From Cyclobacteriaceae bacterium (GTDB lineage Bacteria > Bacteroidota > Bacteroidia > Cytophagales > Cyclobacteriaceae), in the NCBI GenBank assembly GCA_019638235.1, contig JAHBUE010000001.1, positions 2,032,492 through 2,096,491 of the forward strand: a stretch of DNA of 64,000 nucleotides, written 5' to 3'. The notes beneath the pieces are model-generated. The model saw nothing but the letters and a program-made list of their open reading frames with translations. It was not told the origin of the DNA and did not search any database. Within the stretch, counting starts at the first letter, position 1. The number at the start of each line of letters is the position of its first letter. Shown piece by piece: positions 51,914 through 61,114 of the stretch. Position numbers and translations under genes: made by a program.

Positions 51914-52797
51914 TATCGTTGATCTAAGGTTTTAAATCCGCTGGCTAAGTAACGCATCGGGAAAAGACACCCGAATGAAAACACGAGGTTGTTGAGTTTC
52001 ATGTCGTCCATAGCCTCGCCAATCCCCGAAAGGCGGTCGCTGCCAAAACGATTTTCGGTTGAATTAACAAGGCTCATGCCTTTCCGGTATTGTATATCAA
52101 GGTTTAGCCGCACATTACCAAGGTTGTAGTTGGCGCCAATACCACCCAACAGACCCCAATGATTTTTGGCAAATAAATCTTTCGCACCAATAATAACCGG
52201 GTCGTTTCTGAATTCATTTACACCGCCAGAGGCATAATCGGTTCCTGAAACCTCAACAGTCTTATTTGCATTGATAAGAAAACCATAATAGACACCCACC
52301 TGAACGTAGGGGCGAAGCTTGTTGCCGATTATATCATACTTGAAGATGAGCGGTATTTCAGCATGGTCTATCTTTTGTTCATTCTGGTAGTTCAACTCTA
52401 ACCGATTATCGGCATTGCCGGGGTCTGTCCATTCATAGTTGTTTGAATAGGTAAATGCAGATTGCCGGAAACCCGGTTGCAGACTAAAAGAGAAGCCCTT
52501 GTAATAAAACGTTACCTCTAATGTTGCCTGGCTACCAAGATTGGAGAAGTCGTTATATGCTTTATCGGTTAAAGAAGCATCGTAGTTTCCGGGTGAAAGC
52601 GCAGAGTACCGTTTTTCTACCGCAACCTGCGAAAGATTGATTCCCGCTTTAAAGCCAAGCCACCATTGTTTATCGAGGAAAGAGTTTTTTTTCGCTTGCG
52701 CGGGATTAGTGAACGATGCACCGCTTTTTTTTGGCGCCTGCCCGAATGTTAAACCTGCCAGCAACAGCAGGCAGGGGAGTAGATAGAGTTTTTTCAT
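51913..52797 (-). CDS. PorT/OmpW-like outer-membrane beta-barrel protein
   Basis: 294 residues: Sec signal (MKKLYLLPCLLLLAGLTFGQ), a short linker, then a barrel with strands such as WWLGFKAGINLSQV, YYKGFSFSLQPGFRQSAF, LRPYVQVGVYYGFLINA and HWGLLGGIGANYNLGNVRLNLDIQYRKG. It resembles the PorT-family barrels of Bacteroidota. It starts exactly where the DUF1501 gene ends, so the proteins are probably made together; the barrel may serve as exit or anchor for the exported partner. That role is inference. Confidence 0.82.
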   Translation of the reverse strand: MKKLYLLPCLLLLAGLTFGQAPKKSGASFTNPAQAKKNSFLDKQWWLGFKAGINLSQVAVEKRYSALSPGNYDASLTDKAYNDFSNLGSQATLEVTFYYKGFSFSLQPGFRQSAFTYSNNYEWTDPGNADNRLELNYQNEQKIDHAEIPLIFKYDIIGNKLRPYVQVGVYYGFLINANKTVEVSGTDYASGGVNEFRNDPVIIGAKDLFAKNHWGLLGGIGANYNLGNVRLNLDIQYRKGMSLVNSTENRFGSDRLSGIGEAMDDMKLNNLVFSFGCLFPMRYLASGFKTLDQR

Positions 52798-54504
52798 TTA
52801 CTGCGTTACAATGAGTTTTTTCGATTGCTCAAACGAACCGACATTGAGCTTATAAATATACAATCCTGCCGGAATTCCCGTAAGGTCAACCTGAATTTGA
52901 TGTTCGCCCGGCTCATAATTCCGGTTAACAAGTTGTTTAACGGCCTTGCCGGTTTGGTCGTAAAGCATTACACGAACCAGCCCCTCGGCATTAATCATAA
53001 ACGAAAGGGCTGTGTGCGTTTTAGCCGGGTTGGGGTAGCAGTCATTCAGCCTGAACCGTTGGTTGATAAATGAATCAACGTTAGTAATTACCTGCACGGC
53101 CAACGGTAGCGGCTCGTAGTTGCCACCATCTTCTTTAGGCCCGTTAATGAAATTACCAAAGAAGATGTCGTTGTTGATTTTATCTTCATCTACCAGCATC
53201 CAGTCTTTGAGCAGGTTTGCATAAATCTGCCGGTAATCATACTGCATTTCAATGTTGTTGCGTGTCATGTCAGGCACCTTGCCCACAACACCGGGGCTTA
53301 CCCCACGCCCGAAAATATAAATCGGGCCACCTGTACCGTGGTCGGTACCGTAACTTCCGTTTGAATGCACCCTTCGGCCAAATTCAGATGTTGTAACCGT
53401 AAGCACACGGTCTTCTAATCCACGCGCTTTCAGGTCGTCCTGGAAGGCTTTCATGGCGGTAGCAATGTGATACATGAGCGCGGCATGAATACCCATTGTG
53501 GAGTCGTAGCTTTCAACCTGGTCGGCATGTGTATCAAACCCGCCAATCTTCACCATAAATACTTTTGTCTTGCATCCGCCTGCAAGCAAACGGGCTATAA
53601 GTCTTAATTGTGGCGATAGATGGTTTCGTTTGCTGCCCGTAGGCGCGTTGAAAGGATAAACCTCAGGATAGGTAACAGAGGTGTTTCCTCCTGCCTGGAA
53701 AACTTCATACAGGCGCTTGGCGTAGTCATCCGATTTTTTTTCAAGACCAAGTATCCAGTTCATTTCCCTTCCGTAAGGAGAGTTGTCAAGGAAATCGGGC
53801 ACTTTGCCGCGCGGGTCAATGTCTTTATCCTGAAAACCTTCTAATTCTTCAACCAAGTTGGCAAACGCAACCGGGTCGTTCAGCGAAAGCGAAGTAGGGA
53901 TGTTACCTTCCTGGTGAAAGATGAGGGAAACATCGCTGCCCATTTCTATCCCAAGCGGGTCGAGCATGTCAATATCTTCATTCGGAAAATCCTGCGGGTA
54001 TTGAAGCGGGGCGTACTCCTCTTTCAGGTAACGTCCAACCCATCCCGAAGAGAAGTAATCATCGGAGCCGCCTCCCATAAACCAGATGTCGCGGCCACGG
54101 AAATGTGACCCGTTGTTGTTCTTGTATGAAACGCCTTGAACAAATGCCATCTTGCCCTGGTCATACATGCCTTTCATGGCTTGCATGTCGGGGTGCAGAC
54201 CAACCTGCGCATCGGGCGGCAGGGTGCTATCAAGCGGAATGTACCTACGCAACGAATTACTTTTCGGAATAGCGATGTTGGCCCTGCGGCTATAATACAA
54301 GTCGTAATCATCTACCGGTATCAATGAGTTCAACCCATCGTTGCCGCCATGAAGTTGCAGGATGATTAACACCCGGTCGCTGTCGCCCTGTTGGGCTAAT
54401 CGCGAAAGCGGGTTACTGCCCATTACCTTTAACGGGATGCCGTTAATAGCAAAAGGCAGGCTTAGTGCTAACGGTATTTTTTTAAGGAAATTTCTGCGCT
54501 TCAT
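52798..54504 (-). CDS. DUF1501 protein with Tat-type signal and T9SS type A sorting domain
   Basis: 568 residues. The N-terminus KRRNFLKKI followed by a hydrophobic stretch is a twin-arginine signal. The DUF1501 body belongs to the alkaline phosphatase/sulfatase-like superfamily: VLIILQLHGGNDGLN, VGLHPDMQAM, KIGGFDTHADQ, TTSEFGRRVHSNGSYGTDHG. A sorting domain of about 75 residues ends the protein (YPNPAKTHTALSF...GIPAGLYIYKLN). It follows the DUF1800 gene by 2 bp, the usual pairing of these families, whose common function is not established. Tat export combined with a T9SS domain is unusual. Confidence 0.92.
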   Translation of the reverse strand: MKRRNFLKKIPLALSLPFAINGIPLKVMGSNPLSRLAQQGDSDRVLIILQLHGGNDGLNSLIPVDDYDLYYSRRANIAIPKSNSLRRYIPLDSTLPPDAQVGLHPDMQAMKGMYDQGKMAFVQGVSYKNNNGSHFRGRDIWFMGGGSDDYFSSGWVGRYLKEEYAPLQYPQDFPNEDIDMLDPLGIEMGSDVSLIFHQEGNIPTSLSLNDPVAFANLVEELEGFQDKDIDPRGKVPDFLDNSPYGREMNWILGLEKKSDDYAKRLYEVFQAGGNTSVTYPEVYPFNAPTGSKRNHLSPQLRLIARLLAGGCKTKVFMVKIGGFDTHADQVESYDSTMGIHAALMYHIATAMKAFQDDLKARGLEDRVLTVTTSEFGRRVHSNGSYGTDHGTGGPIYIFGRGVSPGVVGKVPDMTRNNIEMQYDYRQIYANLLKDWMLVDEDKINNDIFFGNFINGPKEDGGNYEPLPLAVQVITNVDSFINQRFRLNDCYPNPAKTHTALSFMINAEGLVRVMLYDQTGKAVKQLVNRNYEPGEHQIQVDLTGIPAGLYIYKLNVGSFEQSKKLIVTQ

Positions 54505-54506
54505 GC

Positions 54507-56270
54507 TTAGTGGAGTTGGTATTCAGGTGTTTGTAACATGGCATTAAAAAGATTTTCGAGCTGGCGCCTTACAGTTTCGGGGTCAAAGCCGTTTGTCCAG
54601 CGAATATTCCAGGCCGCTTCGGGGTCGTCATCAATTTTAGGGTTCTCTAAGAAAGCCACTAAGAAGTAATTAAGCCGCTCGGCAGTTATCGTTGCCGTAT
54701 CATCAGCGTCCGGGTCGAAGGTAAGGTTATTGCTTACCGGCAGCAGGTTGCGTGCAAGTTCAATGATGAGGTTGCGTGCATTTGGCGCAGCGGCAGCAAA
54801 GTTTGCCTGTACGAAAGCCACTACATCAACTTTCAACATGCCACCTTCCATTTCGCTTACCAACCTTCGGATAAATTGATACCGCCTGGTAAGATAATTC
54901 ACGGTAATCCAGCTACGATGATAAACAGGAAACTGATGATAGGCATCATACCCGGCAACATCAAAAGGCTGGTAGAATGTCATGCCCTGGTCATCGGCCA
55001 GGTTTATAATCTCACGGGTAATTGCATAGAAGTCGGCAGGCGATGTGGTCATATCGGGAGCCGGGTAATTGAAAAACCGGAGTGTGCCCACAATCAGGTC
55101 GAGTGGTGATTTAATAATGCTTCCAAACTGGTCATCGTCATAACCGGCAGCCGCTTCGTAAAAATGCTGGCTGCGCAACAGATTTTCTACTACGGGCTGA
55201 AGTTTGAATCCACTCAACCGGAATGTGTTTGCCATTTCGGCAATAATAGTGTTGTGCAGCGACTCGGGGATATCGTGGTAAACGTAGTACCGGTAAATTT
55301 TTCTGCAAATGTGTCGAAGGGTTTCATCCTGTTCGTAAATCATGTCAATTAACTGACTGATTTCATCCAAGGCGCTTTCTAACGTAGCGTTTGATCCGTT
55401 GAGTAAAAGCGGGTCGGGTTGAATAACATAAGGCAAACCGGTGTTGATGTCAATAAAGCTGTCGCTGAATTGCTTTACACCATTATCATGGCTGGAAGCA
55501 TTGGTATCGCTTCCGCGAACCCGTCCGCGCGGAATGCCCGTGTCAGGGTCATCATTAGAAAAATCACCATCGAAATTAAAACCTGATAACACACGCGCTG
55601 CCGACTGTACATCTTGTTCTTTGAAGAGTACATAGTCACCAGGCGCAGGTGTTGGCGGCAAGGAGCCTTCCAGCCCGCGACCTATCGAGTAAAGTTCGAG
55701 TAATTCGCGTGCGTAGTTTTCATTCGGGCTGCCTTTTACATTCTGGTTTCCATCCAACAGGCGCAACATGGCATTATCCACGCTTACTTTTTTTGTCAGT
55801 TCCCTGAAATTCACTTCCGGCAAGGCGTCTTCATCCAGCGCGAACAAGCGGTATAACTTGTTCTGGAAGTAGAGTGCGCGGCTACTGTTTATTTTTTCCT
55901 CTATTGCTGTAAAGTGTGTATGCAGGAACAGCACCAGTTTTTCGCGAACCGAGTAGGCGAGTGTTGACGTTGGGGCAACACCTGCGCTTAACATCTGCCC
56001 CACAAACCAGCACTTGAAATATCCCTGGTAATCCGAATCCATTTTTTCGGGATCGGTAATACCGGACTCCGCCCATTCCTGGTTCGTATCCGGGTCAACC
56101 GGCAGAACAGGGTCGGGCAGCGTTTGATTGAACAAAAGATTAGTGGCCTGTTGCGGGGTAAGCGAAGCGAACGCTTCAATCTGTTGGCGCGTTGGGCCGA
56201 ATGACGCACGCCTTAACAAATGGGCAGCGCGGTTAAATCCAAGTGTGCCGGAGTATTCAGGTAATGGCAT
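54507..56270 (-). CDS. DUF1800-domain protein
   Basis: 587 residues with the family's opening RAAHLLRRASFGPTRQQIEAF, the central block REKLVLFLHTHFTAIEEKI and SPNENYARELLELYSIG, and RICRKIYRYYVYHDIP further on. No signal peptide is visible, as in many DUF1800 proteins. It is the first gene of a four-gene operon (2 bp, abutting, then 1-bp overlap) with DUF1501, a beta-barrel and a lipoprotein. It is divergent from an ECF sigma-factor gene across a 208-bp gap. The biochemical role is unknown. Confidence 0.92.
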   Translation of the reverse strand: MPLPEYSGTLGFNRAAHLLRRASFGPTRQQIEAFASLTPQQATNLLFNQTLPDPVLPVDPDTNQEWAESGITDPEKMDSDYQGYFKCWFVGQMLSAGVAPTSTLAYSVREKLVLFLHTHFTAIEEKINSSRALYFQNKLYRLFALDEDALPEVNFRELTKKVSVDNAMLRLLDGNQNVKGSPNENYARELLELYSIGRGLEGSLPPTPAPGDYVLFKEQDVQSAARVLSGFNFDGDFSNDDPDTGIPRGRVRGSDTNASSHDNGVKQFSDSFIDINTGLPYVIQPDPLLLNGSNATLESALDEISQLIDMIYEQDETLRHICRKIYRYYVYHDIPESLHNTIIAEMANTFRLSGFKLQPVVENLLRSQHFYEAAAGYDDDQFGSIIKSPLDLIVGTLRFFNYPAPDMTTSPADFYAITREIINLADDQGMTFYQPFDVAGYDAYHQFPVYHRSWITVNYLTRRYQFIRRLVSEMEGGMLKVDVVAFVQANFAAAAPNARNLIIELARNLLPVSNNLTFDPDADDTATITAERLNYFLVAFLENPKIDDDPEAAWNIRWTNGFDPETVRRQLENLFNAMLQTPEYQLH

Positions 56271-56478
56271 AGTGTAAAAATCAGGTCACAAGATGAATTA
56301 CTTAATCATTTAAAAGTTCAAAATAGTCGCATTTTGCGGATAAAGCGCATATATACCCGACTATTGCAGTTATTTTTCTACAATTTAGGTTTACCGATGG
56401 TTTATCTGCGGTATTTTCTTCTTTCTTGTAAGAATCCATTCCTTTACCGGTACTAATGAGGTAAACAAATTCGGTATC

Positions 56479-56973
56479 GTGCAGCAAAAAGAACAACAGC
56501 ACATTTTTGAAACGTGGCTTGCCGGGCATAAGGCATTAATCTTTAAAGTAGTGCGCGCTTATGCCTTTACGTATATGGACAGGGATGACCTTTTCCAGGA
56601 GATTATCGTACAGGTATGGCGTTCTGTTCCGGCATTCCGGCAAGAATCTTCAGTTGCTACATGGCTGTACCGCATTGCACTCAACACGGCTATTAAGTGG
56701 ACACGAAAGGAACAAAAGCATAGTCAGTCAGAAACGCTGGACAGTGTACAACACATTTTGCATGATACAGATCTGCGGGTAGATGAGCGGCTGACGTGGC
56801 TCTACGAAGAAATTCATAAGCTCGATGAAATTGACCGCTCTCTTGCTTTGCTCTTGCTGGATGATTTCAGCTATAAAGAAATGGCTGCCATATTAGGTAT
56901 TACCGAATCAAACGTAGGGGTGAAGATTAACCGCATTAAAAAACATCTTATCAATAAATCAAAAGAAATATGA
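56479..56973 (+). CDS. ECF-type RNA polymerase sigma factor
   Basis: The 164-residue sigma factor has region 2 (MDRDDLFQEIIVQVWRSVPAFRQESSVATWLYRIALNTAIKW) and region 4 (DRSLALLLLDDFSYKEMAAILGITESNVGVKINRIKKHL) clearly visible. The start is a GTG. Its stop overlaps the next gene's ATG by 4 bp; that gene encodes a membrane protein that may serve as an anti-sigma factor. It is divergent from the DUF1800-DUF1501 operon, so it may control it; no binding site was identified. Confidence 0.92.
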   Translation: MQQKEQQHIFETWLAGHKALIFKVVRAYAFTYMDRDDLFQEIIVQVWRSVPAFRQESSVATWLYRIALNTAIKWTRKEQKHSQSETLDSVQHILHDTDLRVDERLTWLYEEIHKLDEIDRSLALLLLDDFSYKEMAAILGITESNVGVKINRIKKHLINKSKEI

Positions 56974-57548
56974 TGACTATGGAATTTGAGGAAATGAAAA
57001 AAATCTGGGATGAGCAAAACAACCAACCGCTCTATGCTATAAATGAAGAAGTCTTGTACAATCGTGTTCTTGCTAAGAAGAAGCAGGCAGGACACACGCT
57101 AAACTTTAGCGAATGGCTGACTATTTTAGTAAACGTTGTCAGCGGATGCTTTGTTTTTGGAATCAATTTGTTCAGACAAAACGATTATGTATTCCTGTAT
57201 GTGTTGGCTGCGTGGATGCTTATCGTTGCTGCGTATATTATAGTAAGCCGTATTCGCAGGATAAGGGGAGAGAATACATTTGATCGCTCCCTGTATGGCG
57301 ACCTGAACCATGCTGTTGCTATGGCTGCATACCAGGTACGTTTTTCGCAACTTATGCGTTGGAATATTCTTCCTATTGTACTGTTTGTGCTTTTCGGTGT
57401 TTGGGAAAGCGGAAAACCGGTTTGGCTAATGGTGGGCGTACTGGTCTTTTTTATACTTACCCATTATGCAGCCAGATGGGAGCATAGTATATACAAAACG
57501 CGGAAACGCGAATTGGAGACGCTGCAAAAAAAGCTGCAACAGGAGTGA
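56970..57548 (+). CDS. Membrane protein, possible anti-sigma partner
   Basis: 192 residues. A soluble N-terminal part (MEFEEMKKIWDEQNNQPLYAINEEVLYNRVLAKKKQ) could face the cytoplasm. Two pairs of membrane segments follow (ILVNVVSGCFVFGINLF, YVFLYVLAAWMLIVAAYIIV; WNILPIVLFVLFGVW, WLMVGVLVFFILTHY), with a basic C-terminal helix. Its 4-bp overlap with the sigma-factor gene is the main reason to suspect regulation of that factor. It lacks the zinc-binding motif of ZAS anti-sigma factors. Confidence 0.75.
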   Translation: MMTMEFEEMKKIWDEQNNQPLYAINEEVLYNRVLAKKKQAGHTLNFSEWLTILVNVVSGCFVFGINLFRQNDYVFLYVLAAWMLIVAAYIIVSRIRRIRGENTFDRSLYGDLNHAVAMAAYQVRFSQLMRWNILPIVLFVLFGVWESGKPVWLMVGVLVFFILTHYAARWEHSIYKTRKRELETLQKKLQQE

Positions 57549-57689
57549 GATCAGTGATGGTCATTCAATTCTGAGAGTCAACTACTTTAAAAAATCAATC
57601 AACAGAATCTGTTTAACAGGATTAGTATATCCCAATGGAGGAAGTACGTGTAAACCTCAATAAAATTAATCAACATAAAACCTTTAGAG

Positions 57690-59069
57690 ATGAAAACAAT
57701 CGTGCAACTAATCTTTCTATTCCTGGTTTCATTCACTGTATCTGGCCAGGATATTACCGGGGAATGGAGTGGCTCTTTCAGGCAGGTGACATTTGTATTC
57801 CATATTGAAAAGAAGGAAAACAACTATGTGTCTACTATGGACTTGCCCGACAGGAATTTAATGGGCATCCAAACGAAGTCCACTACCTTTCAAAATGGCA
57901 GTTTGCATATTGATGGCACAAACTTCGGTTTTGAATACAAGGGCGAATTCAGGAATAACAATAATGTTATTGAAGGCAAATTTATGGAAGGAGTCAATGC
58001 TATTCCGCTGGATTTGAAACGGGAAAAAATAGTACTTGCACAACGCCCCAACCGTCCGCAAGAACCTGTAAAGCCCTATCCTTATTATGAAGAGGAAGTT
58101 TTTTTTGAAAACAAAGAAGATGGTATCACCCTTGCCGGAACGCTGACCTTACTCGATAAAAACGGAAGCTACCCGGCTGTGATATTGATTACGGGAAGCG
58201 GCCCGCAAAACAGGGACGAAGAAATCTTTGGGCATAAACCTTTTCTTGTACTTGCCGATCACCTTACCCGCCAGGGAATTGCTGTGCTGCGTTACGATGA
58301 CCGGGGAGTCAATAAATCTACCGGTGTATTTGCCGATGCCACCACCAGTGATTTTGCTACCGATGTGTTAAGTGCAGTAAAGTACCTGGAAAGCCGAACA
58401 GAGATTGATAACCGAAATATCGGGTTAATCGGACATAGCGAGGGCGGTATCATTGCCCCGATGGCAGCTAATCAAAGTGAAGATATTGCATTTATTATTT
58501 TGCTGGCAGGCACAGGTATTCCCGGCAGCGAAGTATCGGCAATTCAAGCCCGGACATTAAGGTCGTTTGATGTGCCTGATGAAGATGCTTATGAACAATA
58601 TGTGCGTCAGGCAATAGCTATTGCTTCTACCGATAAAGATGTTGCCGAAGTAAGAAAAGAACTGAAGGATTTTTACCAGAATTCTTCCATGCTGAAAGGT
58701 TTACTTCCGGCAGGAGTTGACAGGGATGTTTTTATTAATGATCTCGTGAATACCAGAACAACCCCCTGGATAAGGTATTTCTATACCTATAATCCGGCCA
58801 ATGAGCTTGAGAAAGTTACCTGCCCTGTACTGTCGTTAAATGGAAGTAACGATGTACAAGTGCCGGCAGAGATCAATCAGGCCGCCATCAGGAAAGCACT
58901 GGAAAAAGGAGGCAATACTGATTTCCTTGTAAAAGAATTTCCCGGCCTGAACCATTTCTTCCAGGAAAGTAAAACAGGCTTACTGAATGAATATGCAACC
59001 ATCGAACAAACCATTTCACCCGTTGTGTTGGAAGAAATCGCTGATTGGATCAGGAAACATATCCGGTGA
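57690..59069 (+). CDS. Exported alpha/beta hydrolase
   Basis: 459 residues with a Sec signal (MKTIVQLIFLFLVSFTVSGQ). An N-terminal beta-rich domain (about 20-115, GEWSGSFRQVTFVFHIEKKEN) is followed by an alpha/beta hydrolase domain with the nucleophile Ser in IGLIGHSEGGIIAPMAA, a candidate Asp in LSLNGSNDVQVP and His in EFPGLNHFFQ. The oxyanion segment ILITGSGPQNRDEE is also visible. Substrates of this Bacteroidota-common type (acyl esters or peptides) are not predictable. It stands alone after the sigma-factor pair. Confidence 0.88.
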   Translation: MKTIVQLIFLFLVSFTVSGQDITGEWSGSFRQVTFVFHIEKKENNYVSTMDLPDRNLMGIQTKSTTFQNGSLHIDGTNFGFEYKGEFRNNNNVIEGKFMEGVNAIPLDLKREKIVLAQRPNRPQEPVKPYPYYEEEVFFENKEDGITLAGTLTLLDKNGSYPAVILITGSGPQNRDEEIFGHKPFLVLADHLTRQGIAVLRYDDRGVNKSTGVFADATTSDFATDVLSAVKYLESRTEIDNRNIGLIGHSEGGIIAPMAANQSEDIAFIILLAGTGIPGSEVSAIQARTLRSFDVPDEDAYEQYVRQAIAIASTDKDVAEVRKELKDFYQNSSMLKGLLPAGVDRDVFINDLVNTRTTPWIRYFYTYNPANELEKVTCPVLSLNGSNDVQVPAEINQAAIRKALEKGGNTDFLVKEFPGLNHFFQESKTGLLNEYATIEQTISPVVLEEIADWIRKHIR

Positions 59070-59120
59070 AAGGTATCATAAAATTTTTTATTAGCTTCGG
59101 ACACCTGAATTTTATTTTAT

Positions 59121-59480
59121 ATGAACATTAACCTCGAACAGAAATTTACTAAATTTTCAGAGCACTGGCATCCATACATTGTCGGAGAACTGAATGAGAA
59201 CTATGTTAAACTTGCAAAGTTGAAAGGAGAATTGGTTTGGCATAGCCATGAGCATGAAGATGAGTTGTTTATTGTGTTAAGCGGAACATTGATAATGGAT
59301 TTCAGGGATAAGACTGTTGTTACCAAACAAGGAGAGATACTGATTGTTCCCAAAGGCGTTGAACATCGGCCAAGAACGAACGGAGAAGAAGTTCAAATCA
59401 TACTGATTGAACCGAAAAGCACGAAGCACACGGGGAACATTACAGTTGAACAAACAGTTAAAGAACTGGAATGGATTTAA
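59121..59480 (+). CDS. Small cupin protein
   Basis: 119 residues, one cupin barrel with the metal-binding motif in VWHSHEHEDELFIVLSGTLIMDF and the second motif in EILIVPKGVEHRPRTNGEEVQIILIEP. Such proteins include dioxygenases, isomerases and simple ligand-binding domains; nothing here decides. It sits 19 bp before the HMG-CoA-lyase-like gene. Confidence 0.85.
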   Translation: MNINLEQKFTKFSEHWHPYIVGELNENYVKLAKLKGELVWHSHEHEDELFIVLSGTLIMDFRDKTVVTKQGEILIVPKGVEHRPRTNGEEVQIILIEPKSTKHTGNITVEQTVKELEWI

Positions 59481-59499
59481 ATCAGCTAAATCAACATAA

Positions 59500-60351
59500 A
59501 TGAAAATCATTGAATGTCCGCGCGATGCCATGCAGGGGTTAACGGATTTTATCCCAACAGAGAAAAAGATACGGTATATCAACCAGTTGCTTGAAGTTGG
59601 TTTTGATACCATTGATTTCGGCAGCTTTGTTTCGCCTAAGGCCATACCACAAATGCGCGATACCGGTGAAGTATTGAATGCCCTGAACTGGCACACCAGT
59701 TCATCAAAATTGCTGGCTATTGTGGCTAACATGCGCGGGGCAGAAACGGCCTGCGAACAGGAAGGTGTGCATTATCTGGGTTTTCCGCTTTCCATTTCCG
59801 AAACCTTTCAGCAACGCAACACCAATAAGTCGGTTGCAGAGGCGTTGAATACGGTTTCAGAAATTCAAAGCCTTTGCGAACAGGCCGGCAAAACGCTTGT
59901 GTGCTATATCAGCATGGGTTTTGGCAACCCGTATGGCGACCCGTATGATGTGAAGATTGTTGAACAATTTGTTGATATTCTGAACACCTTAGGCGTAGGC
60001 GTAATCTCGCTGGCTGATACAATTGGTGCAGCAACACCCGAAAATATTACATATCTCTTTACCCGCTTAACGGAGCGCTTCCCTGCGCTCGAACTTGGGG
60101 TGCACCTTCACTCAACACCCCACACCGCGCTTGAAAAAATTGAGGCGGCCTACAAAGCCGGTTGTAAACGGTTTGACGGGGCTATAAAAGGGTTTGGGGG
60201 GTGTCCTATGGCTAAGGATGATTTGGTAGGCAATCTGGCTACCGAAAAAATACTTGAATACCTGTCTTCGCAGGACGCCTTACCGGCCATAAATCATGAA
60301 GCTTTTCAAAAAAGCTTAGTCTTGGCAGACGAAATATTTCCAAAGCACTGA
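59500..60351 (+). CDS. Hydroxymethylglutaryl-CoA lyase-family enzyme
   Basis: 283 residues, DRE-TIM metallolyase superfamily. Metal and catalytic features: IECPRDAMQG at the N-terminus (RDAMQ replaces the usual RDGLQ), HLHSTPHTAL with the metal His pair, and the glycine-rich GCPMAKDDLVGNLATE with the catalytic Cys. HMG-CoA lyase yields acetyl-CoA and acetoacetate in leucine breakdown. A related isopropylmalate-type aldolase cannot be excluded, but the final motif supports the lyase. Confidence 0.88.
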   Translation: MKIIECPRDAMQGLTDFIPTEKKIRYINQLLEVGFDTIDFGSFVSPKAIPQMRDTGEVLNALNWHTSSSKLLAIVANMRGAETACEQEGVHYLGFPLSISETFQQRNTNKSVAEALNTVSEIQSLCEQAGKTLVCYISMGFGNPYGDPYDVKIVEQFVDILNTLGVGVISLADTIGAATPENITYLFTRLTERFPALELGVHLHSTPHTALEKIEAAYKAGCKRFDGAIKGFGGCPMAKDDLVGNLATEKILEYLSSQDALPAINHEAFQKSLVLADEIFPKH

Positions 60352-60389
60352 AAATATTACGTTGAACCACTTTTGGTTTGTATGTACCG

Positions 60390-60397
60390 TACCTTTG
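60390..60397 (+). promoter_or_regulatory. Candidate Bacteroidota -7 element TACCTTTG
   Basis: Matches the TAnnTTTG consensus 28 bp upstream of the TPR gene start. TTG/TTTG motifs upstream (60362, 60372) are not at the ideal -33 distance, so this is only a candidate. Confidence 0.3.
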
Positions 60398-60424
60398 TGC
60401 CATTAACAAAGACAAGTTAGCAGT

Positions 60425-61042
60425 ATGAGAACGTTTATGTTGGCCCTTTTTATTCTTTCCGGTACAATAGCCCTGGCGCAGGATGCCAAAGCCTATACCC
60501 AAAAGGGTAGGGAATTGTTAGAGAAACAGGAATACGTTGAAGCATTATTAAACCTGAACAAAGCAATCGAAAAGGATGCTAACCATGCGGCTGCCTATTA
60601 TTTGCGCGGCAACATAAAAGCCCAGTTTGACGATCGTCATGGCGCTATGAAGGATTACAACACAGCCCTTGAGAAAAACCCCAAACTTACGGAAGCGTTC
60701 TATTCGCGTGGTAACATTAAAATGAAACTCCAGGATTATTATGGCGCCATTGATGATTACACGGCTGCCATTGCATTGAACGAAAATTACATTGATGCGT
60801 ACTACAACAGGGGCAAGGCCAAGCAATTTTTGCAGGCTTATGAAGATGCCATCAACGACTGCACTAAAATTATCGCCATCAACAAAAAGAATGTGGATGC
60901 CTACTACATGCGCGGTTTGTTGCGCATTGAATTTGGCGACATGAAGAACGGCTGCCTTGATTTAAGCAAAGCAGGAGAGTTGGGCGACCTGAAAGCCTAT
61001 GAGCTTATCAAGGAAAAATGCAACCAAAACGGGCAGGATTAA
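60425..61042 (+). CDS. Exported tetratricopeptide-repeat protein
   Basis: 205 residues with a Sec signal (MRTFMLALFILSGTIALAQ) and about five TPR units with the classic pattern (AAAYYLRGNIKAQFDDRHGAMKDYNTALEKNP, then AFYSRGNIKMKLQDYYGAIDDYTAAIALN and AYYNRGKAKQFLQAYEDAINDCTKII). It is a periplasmic protein-protein adaptor of unknown partner. It is the last plus-strand gene of this stretch. Confidence 0.88.
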   Translation: MRTFMLALFILSGTIALAQDAKAYTQKGRELLEKQEYVEALLNLNKAIEKDANHAAAYYLRGNIKAQFDDRHGAMKDYNTALEKNPKLTEAFYSRGNIKMKLQDYYGAIDDYTAAIALNENYIDAYYNRGKAKQFLQAYEDAINDCTKIIAINKKNVDAYYMRGLLRIEFGDMKNGCLDLSKAGELGDLKAYELIKEKCNQNGQD

Positions 61043-61114
61043 GGAGTGATGGCTTTCCGGGGAAGGAGATGAACGGCTAAGTACAGGCTCAGCAATACAG
61101 AGAATTTTTTTACT

